This document shows positions 58,124-64,000 of a stretch of DNA of 64,000 bases, one piece after another (position 1 is the stretch's first letter; each line of letters opens with the position of its first letter). The DNA is from Vibrio gazogenes. GTDB lineage: Bacteria; Pseudomonadota; Gammaproteobacteria; Enterobacterales; Vibrionaceae. The stretch is taken from positions 558,001 through 622,000 of the forward strand of contig NZ_CP092587.1 of assembly GCF_023920225.1 (NCBI RefSeq). Direction: 5' to 3'. Position numbers and translations under genes: made by a program. Under the pieces are notes generated by a model, which was not told the DNA's origin, made no database searches, and saw only the letters and a list, made by a program, of their open reading frames with translations.

Positions 58124-59011
58124 TCACTGAGAGTTTGAGGTTACGTTCTCCAGCCCCGCGACGCGGTGCCAGTAACCATTACATTGGTGATTGTCTAACG
58201 GATAGGACTGCGCCGCAGTCTCATTGTCGCGGAATGCTTGAATGGTTGTCAGGGTTTCCGCACCAGTGGGGCTGAGACGAACGACATCGACGCTGTCAGT
58301 CATTCCGGGGAGTTCGTTAATCAAGTTATAGCAGTAGCCTGACTGCGTCTGAATCCCGTTCAGGTTGAAGACTTCTTGTCCTTCCTGACTTTGGACTCGG
58401 ATACCATTGGGATAATGGATACAACATGTTTTACATTCATCTTTCGGGCGGTTTTCAGCCCGAGCTGTGAAACAACGGGCGGAGTAGGCGAGTGGCAGAT
58501 AGCCATAGCCGAATATTTCAACTTCAAATGCGTCACGAATCCCTAACGTTTCACATTGTTGCAGCACTTGTTTCAGCCATGAATGGGACAGCTCGACAGG
58601 CATACACCACCGGATCATGCCTTGGCGCAGAAAATATTTCAGGGTATGGGCGTTGTAGCAGTTGATCGCCGGCCCGACAACAAATGGTACTCGCTGTTCA
58701 TTGGCGAGATGAACGGCTGAAACATCGTTGGCTTCAATGATAAAATCACCGTTATCAATGTATTTTTTCATGACGGTGAGTTCACTACGTGACTCAAGCA
58801 GCGCCATGGTTGACAGGACGACCTGTTTACCGCTCCGGGCGATTTCCTGTGCGATTGCCAGCCAGTCGTGTGTTTTTAACTCCCGACGCTTGGAACAAAC
58901 GGTCTCTCCTAGATAGATGATATCAGCGCTGGCGCTCTGTGCTTGCTGATAGAATTGTTCCACCTCTGTTTTAGGCCAGAAATAGAGTAATGGACCTAAT
59001 GCATATTTCAT
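58124..59011 (-). CDS. ubiV: Ubiquinone biosynthesis protein UbiV (U32 peptidase-like, YhbV)
   Basis: Partner of UbiU in oxygen-independent ubiquinone hydroxylation; the complex carries a [4Fe-4S] cluster in each subunit. The start at 59011 (AAGGAG eight bases away) gives 295 residues beginning [20 protein letters not shown]. Cluster cysteines are visible in [18 protein letters not shown] and [10 protein letters not shown] near 170-195. The frame is open upstream to 59227, but this overlaps ubiU and is not coding. ubiU lies 13 bases upstream, so both form one operon. Confidence 0.93.
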   Translation of the reverse strand: MKYALGPLLYFWPKTEVEQFYQQAQSASADIIYLGETVCSKRRELKTHDWLAIAQEIARSGKQVVLSTMALLESRSELTVMKKYIDNGDFIIEANDVSAVHLANEQRVPFVVGPAINCYNAHTLKYFLRQGMIRWCMPVELSHSWLKQVLQQCETLGIRDAFEVEIFGYGYLPLAYSARCFTARAENRPKDECKTCCIHYPNGIRVQSQEGQEVFNLNGIQTQSGYCYNLINELPGMTDSVDVVRLSPTGAETLTTIQAFRDNETAAQSYPLDNHQCNGYWHRVAGLENVTSNSQ

Positions 59012-59024
59012 CTGTGAACTCCTT

Positions 59025-60038
59025 TTATTGCCACTTTCTGTGATAGGCACCGAGTGTTGTCTGAGTGCCTTCGGAAACGTTGGCAAGAGTTCGGTTCCAT
59101 GCTTCATCGACCTGATAATTTTGAGGCGCAGACAAATAATGGTCAATCGCTGCCCGCCATGTCTTGGTGACTTGCTCGACATAGGCAGGACTACGCTGCC
59201 GCCCCTCAATTTTAACTGAGGCGACATTCGCAGCGAAGAGCTCCGGTAAGAGCGACAGTGTATTGAGACTCGTTGGTTCTTCCAAGGCGTGATAACACTG
59301 CTGTTGGCCGTTTAGCTCGGTGACGAAGCGGCCCTTACATAAGGTCGGATAGCCAGCATTTTCCCCGGGTTTGTATTGATCAATCAGAATGTTATTCAGC
59401 CGGGTTTCCATCCCATGTGGTGTTTCTTGCCAGCGGACAAATTTTGCGGGTGAACACGCTCCGACAGTATTGGGAGATTCTCCCGTCATATATGAAGAGA
59501 GATAGCAGCGACCTTCCGACATAATACAGAGACTGCCAAAAGCAAAAACTTCCAAGTCAATCTCATCATCAATGGATTGAGAGAGTTGTTTGACTTGGTG
59601 AATCGATAGCACCCGGGGAAGAACAACCCGTTTGATGTGGAAGTTTTGGTGATAAAACGCAATGGCTGCGCTATTGGTAGCGGAAGCTTGAACGGAAAGA
59701 TGAATTTCCTGATGCGGATAGCGATTAGAGATGTACTCCAGCAGCGCTATATCGGCAACAATTAATGCATCGACGCCCAGATCAACCGCTTTATCGGCGG
59801 CCTCCGTCCAGTGGTTAAATCGATCTGGATGGGCAAATGTGTTGAGAGCAACATGGATTTTCTTGTGATGTTCATGGACGAACCGAACAGCACTTTCCAG
59901 TTTTTTCCCTGAGAAATTTAAGCCGGCAAAATGGCGGGCATTGGTGTCGTCTTTAAAACCGATATACACCGCATCGGCACCATTGGTGATTGCCGTCTTC
60001 AGGGCGGGGAGGTTTCCCGCGGGACAAAGCAGTTCCAT
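59025..60038 (-). CDS. ubiU: Ubiquinone biosynthesis protein UbiU (U32 peptidase family, YhbU)
   Basis: Second half of the O2-independent hydroxylase UbiUV, allowing ubiquinone synthesis without oxygen. The 337-residue protein starts [28 protein letters not shown], the U32 signature. Likely cluster cysteines lie in [22 protein letters not shown] near 168-189, with further Cys in TLCKGRFV and QQCYHALEE. The accessory factor UbiT is encoded nearby on the opposite strand, across the GGDEF-EAL gene. Confidence 0.94.
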   Translation of the reverse strand: MELLCPAGNLPALKTAITNGADAVYIGFKDDTNARHFAGLNFSGKKLESAVRFVHEHHKKIHVALNTFAHPDRFNHWTEAADKAVDLGVDALIVADIALLEYISNRYPHQEIHLSVQASATNSAAIAFYHQNFHIKRVVLPRVLSIHQVKQLSQSIDDEIDLEVFAFGSLCIMSEGRCYLSSYMTGESPNTVGACSPAKFVRWQETPHGMETRLNNILIDQYKPGENAGYPTLCKGRFVTELNGQQQCYHALEEPTSLNTLSLLPELFAANVASVKIEGRQRSPAYVEQVTKTWRAAIDHYLSAPQNYQVDEAWNRTLANVSEGTQTTLGAYHRKWQ

Positions 60039-60137
60039 AGTAACTTAATTTCTGGTGGCTCTTGAAGTGGCTGTATTGTATGGAAAAGTGCGACAGAATG
60101 AATTGATGTGAGGCAGGTTTGATCTGGAATTTTTTAT

Positions 60138-62189
60138 TTATGAAGACGAGGATGAGGAGGCGTGGCGACGGTTTTGGGCGAATAAAGCTTCGACTTCCTG
60201 CTTGGGTTGCGGACGATGAAAGTGAAATCCTTGGATAGAATGACAATGAAGATTGGAGAGTAAAATGGCTTGTTGCTGAGTTTCCACCCCTTCAGCCACG
60301 ACCTGTAACTGTAAAGATTGGCCGAGATTGATGATGTTTTCGATGACGGTTAATTGTTTGGGTAATTGATCGATCTCCGTAATAAATGCTCGGTCAATTT
60401 TGAGCTCATCAATCGGAAAGCGGGCGAGATAAGAGAGAGATGAGTAGCCGGTACCGAAATCATCAATCGATAGGGTAAAGCCGAGTTTTTTGATGGCATT
60501 CAACATTTGTACAGTGTGTTCACTGTCACTCATGACCGCACTTTCGGTCAGCTCGAAGGTAATACAGCTCGGATCAAGTTGCGTCGAACGTAGGAGTTTC
60601 TCCATGAAATCGATCAGTTTCGGGTTACCAAACTGCTCCGGAGACAGATTAATTGCGACAGGACCGGGGAGGATTCCTTGCTGTTTCCAACGTTTGACTG
60701 TCGTGAATACATCCCGCATCACTACCCGACCCAAGTGTTCGATTAACCCAGCCTTTTCTGCGACAGGAATAAATGAGCCGGGGCTGATATACCCTTCGAC
60801 CGGATGTTTCCATCGCACCAATGCTTCTGCACCGTTGATACTAAAATCTCTCGCATTGACTTTCGGTTGATACCAGACTTCAAGACCACTATTTTGCAGT
60901 GCTTTTTGCAGTTCAATCTCCAGCCACAATCGGGTTCTTGCTTCTTTATTCATCTGCGAACTGAAGCGAATCATCCGGTTACGTCCTCTCGCTTTGGCTT
61001 CATACATCGCAGTGTCGGCATTTTGCAGCAAGATTCGTGCATCTCTGCCATCACCTGGGTAAGTCACACTGCCAATAGAGCAAGCAAGCCTTTTACTAAA
61101 ATAGTTCAAATCGAAAGGTTGATTGACCAACGCAATAATCCGTTCGGACAGCATTTCTGCGGAACGGGGTTTTTCCGGCTCTGGCAAGAGTAAACCAAAT
61201 TCGTCAGCACCCAAATGACCTAAAATTGCATTTTGAGGGAGTAATCGCTTGAGTCGGGCAGCGACCTCTCGGATTACTTTGTCACCGATATGATGTCCCA
61301 GAGAGTCATTGATGTTTTTAAAGTTGTCAATGTCGAGATAGAGCATCACTAGCGGGATGTTATCAGCAATGAACATATTGAGTCGTTTGGTAAAACCGGT
61401 TCGGTTATACAACCCGGTCAATGGGTCAATGTGGGCATCAATCGATGGGTGATATAATAACTCAGGCGTCTTTTTTTCTTGAGGTTGAATAAGGACAAAA
61501 AATGCCGGACTCCCAAAAATCTTGGTGGTTTCAATCTGAAGTGTTACTTGCCGTTCTTCACCGTAGGCTTGGGTCGTATGGCAAGAAATAGGGTGTTGAA
61601 TGGTCGGGGATAGATTGAGAACAAAAGGTTTCTGGGTTGATGTCTGAATAAAAATCTCTGAGAGCTGCTCTCCGTAAAGTTCATCGGCGGTACTCAGTCC
61701 CAGCAAATGGGCCGCCGCCGGATTGCAGGAAATGACGGTATTTTCTTCAACAATGAGCACCGATTCCTTCAACATATGAACTAATGTGGAGAATTTTTTT
61801 TCTGATTCGTCAATGGCATCGAGTAACATCTGCTTTTCTGAGGCATCGACAGCTTGAAAGATGATTCTTGGGGGATGACCATCGAATTGCAGTCGCGAGA
61901 CGGAGATCAGGAGTGTCGTCGTGAGTTGCATACTGTCGAGTGTTAGCTCGGTTTCAATGGTTTCTCCGTTAAATGCGCGATGATAATAGGGACGAATTGC
62001 TTGATAGAATGACGCCCCAAAAACAGCCTGATCATTGGAACCGATGAGCTGCTCGTCTGTGAGACCTGATATTTCACAATAGCGTTCATTTACCATCGTA
62101 TAATTGTGCTGGGCATCGAGAATGGCAAAAAAGAAAGGGCTGTGTGACGTTAACTGTATAAACCAGCGTTGAAATTCTTGTGAAATCAT
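60138..62189 (-). CDS. rocS: PAS-GGDEF-EAL protein, RocS-like cyclic-di-GMP enzyme
   Basis: A 683-residue hybrid with two N-terminal PAS-like domains (about 5-120 and 130-245), a GGDEF domain (about 255-415) and an EAL domain (about 425-670). The GGDEF site reads GADEF near residue 325, and the I-site RxxD upstream is missing, so cyclase activity is doubtful. The EAL domain looks active: EALVRW near 454, FELTES, DDFGTGYSSL, KIDR and EGVE are present, so it is probably a phosphodiesterase. The tail ends in six serines. The position between ubiU and ubiT matches V. cholerae rocS (VC0653 as I recall). No membrane segment is seen. Confidence 0.88.
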   Translation of the reverse strand: MISQEFQRWFIQLTSHSPFFFAILDAQHNYTMVNERYCEISGLTDEQLIGSNDQAVFGASFYQAIRPYYHRAFNGETIETELTLDSMQLTTTLLISVSRLQFDGHPPRIIFQAVDASEKQMLLDAIDESEKKFSTLVHMLKESVLIVEENTVISCNPAAAHLLGLSTADELYGEQLSEIFIQTSTQKPFVLNLSPTIQHPISCHTTQAYGEERQVTLQIETTKIFGSPAFFVLIQPQEKKTPELLYHPSIDAHIDPLTGLYNRTGFTKRLNMFIADNIPLVMLYLDIDNFKNINDSLGHHIGDKVIREVAARLKRLLPQNAILGHLGADEFGLLLPEPEKPRSAEMLSERIIALVNQPFDLNYFSKRLACSIGSVTYPGDGRDARILLQNADTAMYEAKARGRNRMIRFSSQMNKEARTRLWLEIELQKALQNSGLEVWYQPKVNARDFSINGAEALVRWKHPVEGYISPGSFIPVAEKAGLIEHLGRVVMRDVFTTVKRWKQQGILPGPVAINLSPEQFGNPKLIDFMEKLLRSTQLDPSCITFELTESAVMSDSEHTVQMLNAIKKLGFTLSIDDFGTGYSSLSYLARFPIDELKIDRAFITEIDQLPKQLTVIENIINLGQSLQLQVVAEGVETQQQAILLSNLHCHSIQGFHFHRPQPKQEVEALFAQNRRHASSSSSS

Positions 62190-62382
62190 GCCAACTATTC
62201 ATTGCTTAGCAACCAGACCGGTACTCAGCATTTATCAATCGATACGGAGTACGTCACTATAACCGCCTTTGTAACATTAGTGAAGTGCGTGGTGGTCTTA
62301 GATTTTTTGATTCACAACAGCAATTCAAGTTTAATCTTTCAGTATGATAACACCATTCATATCAACTTAATGGATAACGAAT

Positions 62383-62913
62383 GTGCTCAATAAGATTCAG
62401 TACTACATGGTGCAAAACGCCGCTTCATTTTTGAAAACACCGGCGCGCTTTTTGCCAGATTTTGTGCAAAACAAAATTCTGTTAGAGGCTTTGAATACTA
62501 TCTTTAAAGAAGCGCTGGCAGAAGGGGAGTTTGAGTTCCTTGAGCGTCAGTGTTTGAAAGTAGAGGTAAACGATTTGGGGCTCTCTTGGCTGCTTACCTG
62601 TCGTAAAGCGCAGTTGGTCATCGCTGAACCTGCTGTTGAACCTGATGCCTGTTTTAGTGGCTCTTTGAATGACTTTGTGTTGATTGCAGGGCGAAAAGAA
62701 GATCCTGACACCCTCTTTTTTCAGCGACGACTTTCGATTGAAGGGGATACCGAGTTGGGACTTGAAGTGAAGAATATGATGGATAGTGTCGATCTGGAGA
62801 CATTTCCGGCACCCATTAAATATTCTTTGAATCAGCTCTCTGATTTTGTGTATAAAGGTATGCAGTCAGAACACTCAAATCATAAAGGAATGGTGAATGC
62901 TCATTCGCACTGA
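62383..62913 (+). CDS. ubiT: Ubiquinone biosynthesis accessory factor UbiT (SCP2 domain, YhbT)
   Basis: Lipid-binding SCP2-fold protein of 176 residues required for O2-independent ubiquinone synthesis with UbiUV. The start is GTG 62383. VNDLGLSWLLTCRKAQLVIA near 62-81 and FSGSLNDFVLIAGRKEDPDTLFFQRRLSIEGDTELGLEVKNMMDSVD near 92-138 are the SCP2 hallmarks. It is divergent from the GGDEF-EAL gene, with a 193-base gap that must hold its promoter. Its 3' end overlaps the GNAT gene by 17 bases. Confidence 0.93.
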   Translation: MLNKIQYYMVQNAASFLKTPARFLPDFVQNKILLEALNTIFKEALAEGEFEFLERQCLKVEVNDLGLSWLLTCRKAQLVIAEPAVEPDACFSGSLNDFVLIAGRKEDPDTLFFQRRLSIEGDTELGLEVKNMMDSVDLETFPAPIKYSLNQLSDFVYKGMQSEHSNHKGMVNAHSH

Positions 62914-63397
62914 AGCACCCGCAGATATTTTACCTATTGATCAGTTACTACGCGCATCGCTGAAGCGTGAGGAAACTGCCGATCTGGTCATGGCTTACCG
63001 GGAAAGTAGTCGTATTACATTGTCTCTGGTGGCCTGCGATGATGAAGGACAGATTCTGGGATATATTCTGTTTACACCGATTGCTCATGATGGCGTGTTT
63101 CATCACTGGCAGCACCTGCGGTGGTTGGTTGCTGACCCACAAGCTCCGGATGAGATTACGCAACAGTTAGTGACCGAAGGGCTGAATTCGCTGTATGAAT
63201 TCGGTTACCCGGTGTGCTCGGTGTTCGGCGCTTATAACGACTATCGGTCACTTGGCTTTCTGCCGGGGGAAAATTTTAGTCTCAATACTGTGCATTCTTT
63301 GTCACCTCCCAATCAATTGCTCATTTGTGAAATGGTTCAAGGGGCGGTGGATGAAATGGGTGAGCATCAGATTGAATTTGACCCCTCACTCCTTTGA
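62897..63397 (+). CDS. yhbS: GNAT-fold N-acetyltransferase-like protein (YhbS family)
   Basis: A 166-residue GNAT-fold protein. LIRTEAPADILPIDQLLRASL at the start, SLVACDDEGQILGYILFTPI near 48-67 and LVTEGLNSLYEFGYPVCSVFG near 94-114 match E. coli YhbS. The loop that usually holds R/Q-x-x-G-x-G/A for acetyl-CoA reads ADPQAPDEITQQLV, without the glycines, so catalysis is doubtful. It overlaps ubiT, as the yhbT-yhbS pair does in E. coli. The function is unknown. Confidence 0.82.
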   Translation: MLIRTEAPADILPIDQLLRASLKREETADLVMAYRESSRITLSLVACDDEGQILGYILFTPIAHDGVFHHWQHLRWLVADPQAPDEITQQLVTEGLNSLYEFGYPVCSVFGAYNDYRSLGFLPGENFSLNTVHSLSPPNQLLICEMVQGAVDEMGEHQIEFDPSLL

Positions 63398-63475
63398 GTT
63401 TTTCCCAGCTTCTGCTTCAAAGGGAAATTTGTTAGTATATCGTCCCTCTTTTATTGGTTCATTGGGCTGACATTC

Positions 63476-63880
63476 ATGCAAGAGCGTCAACGATATTATT
63501 TACAGGAAATGGGGATTCAGAGCTGGCAGCTCATTCATCCCGAGCGAATGCAAGGTATTGTCCATACACAGTATGAGTTGCCATCATCCTGTAAATTATT
63601 ATTTGTCAGTCCGGTTTTGCCTGAAGGTCCTCAGGCGGTGATGTTTGAGAAAGTGCTTAAGAGTTTTGATGTTTCTCTTGAAGAAGCACGACATGTTGAT
63701 CCCCATTCGCTTGATTTGGTTGCTCAGACTGATATTGAATGGATCTGGTTTGCGGGTTGTTCAGCACCGGAGGGGATCACTGCAAAACTGCTCACATCCC
63801 CTTTGTTGAGCCAGATCGATGGTCATCCTCAACATCGTCGGGAGCTCTGGCGTCAAATTTGTTCTTATCGGGCCTCATGA
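63476..63880 (+). CDS. holD: DNA polymerase III psi subunit (HolD)
   Basis: Clamp-loader accessory subunit of 134 residues that links the chi subunit and SSB to the loader. Family features are RQRYYLQEMGIQSWQLIHPERMQG at the N-terminus, KLLFVSPVLPEG near 40-51 and WIWFAGCSAPE near 88-98, with ELWRQICSY near the end. It overlaps rimI by four bases (ATGA), the conserved holD-rimI pair. Confidence 0.9.
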   Translation: MQERQRYYLQEMGIQSWQLIHPERMQGIVHTQYELPSSCKLLFVSPVLPEGPQAVMFEKVLKSFDVSLEEARHVDPHSLDLVAQTDIEWIWFAGCSAPEGITAKLLTSPLLSQIDGHPQHRRELWRQICSYRAS

Positions 63881-64000
63881 ATATTTCAATTATCCCAATG
63901 TCCTCTGATCATTTGGATCAGATCTACTCAATTGAGTGCCGAGCGCATTCCTTTCCCTGGAAAGAATCGATCATCCGTGCTCTGGATAGCCGTGGCGCTT
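63877..64000 (+). CDS. rimI: Ribosomal protein S18-alanine N-acetyltransferase (3' part outside window)
   Basis: Only the first 41 codons are visible: MNISIIPMSSDHLDQIYSIE, then CRAHSFPWKESIIRAL. This matches the N-terminus of RimI, the GNAT enzyme that acetylates the N-terminal alanine of ribosomal protein S18. The start overlaps the holD stop. The rest lies beyond the right edge. Confidence 0.88.
   Translation, partial: MNISIIPMSSDHLDQIYSIECRAHSFPWKESIIRALDSRGA

Noticed and set aside
62190..62382. FNR site controlling ubiT and the GGDEF-EAL gene
   Set aside because: FNR control would suit the anaerobic role, but I could not find a TTGAT-N4-ATCAA match in this gap.

Overview
This window looks like part of the main chromosome of a Vibrio (Gammaproteobacteria, Vibrionaceae). 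From panC at 11.8 kb to rimI at the right edge, the gene order is panC-panB-folK-pcnB-gluQ-dksA-sfsA-hrpB-mrcB-acnB-yacL-glnK-amtB-rsmC-hemL-erpA-M23 peptidase-tyrS-dacB-ompU-like porin-greA-yhbY-rlmE-ftsH-folP-glmM-secG-leuU-metY-rimP-nusA-infB-rbfA-truB-rpsO-pnp-nlpI-ubiV/ubiU-rocS-like-ubiT-yhbS-holD-rimI. From memory this matches the V. cholerae chromosome 1 block that holds dksA, ompU and rocS. The species cannot be fixed from the sequence alone.

Region 1 (1-11.7 kb) is the accessory part, a sugar-acid catabolic island with two adjacent units. The first carries the end of a YiaO-like TRAP binding protein, then sgbE/ulaF, lyxK, sgbH/ulaD, an IclR regulator and ulaE/sgbU. Together these make a 3-keto-L-gulonate -> L-xylulose-5-P -> L-ribulose-5-P -> D-xylulose-5-P route of the E. 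coli yia/ula type, fed by a TRAP carrier and not by a PTS. The second unit is a CUT2-type ABC sugar importer (ATPase, permease, binding protein), an SMP-30/gluconolactonase-like protein, a YiaL/YhcH-family protein and a second IclR regulator. Ahead of it lie a good CRP site and a 19-bp palindrome that suits an IclR operator.

Region 2 (11.7-26 kb) is core: pantothenate and folate genes, polyadenylation, GluQ, DksA, SfsA, HrpB, PBP1b and AcnB. An IS200-type insertion sequence with a frameshifted transposase sits between acnB and yacL (26.1-26.8 kb). It is the only mobile element I can support.

Region 3 (27-39 kb) holds glnK-amtB with a sigma54 promoter and two NtrC-like sites, rsmC, an AI-2E-family permease, hemL, erpA, a LytM/M23 endopeptidase, tyrS, dacB and a general porin.

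Region 4 (39-56.7 kb) is the classic translation/transcription block. It is rich in RNA structures: a GraL-like terminator in the greA leader, tandem hairpins after metY, an rpsO leader, and a long RNase III-type stem in the pnp leader. Region 5 (56.7-64 kb) has a MATE exporter, the oxygen-independent ubiquinone factors ubiU/V/T, a hybrid GGDEF-EAL protein with a degenerate GADEF motif, a YhbS-like GNAT protein lacking the usual acetyl-CoA loop, holD and the start of rimI.

I found no CRISPR array, prophage, toxin-antitoxin pair or defence island. No wholly new system is evident. The best leads are the mixed TRAP/ABC sugar-acid island with its predicted operators and several structured leaders.
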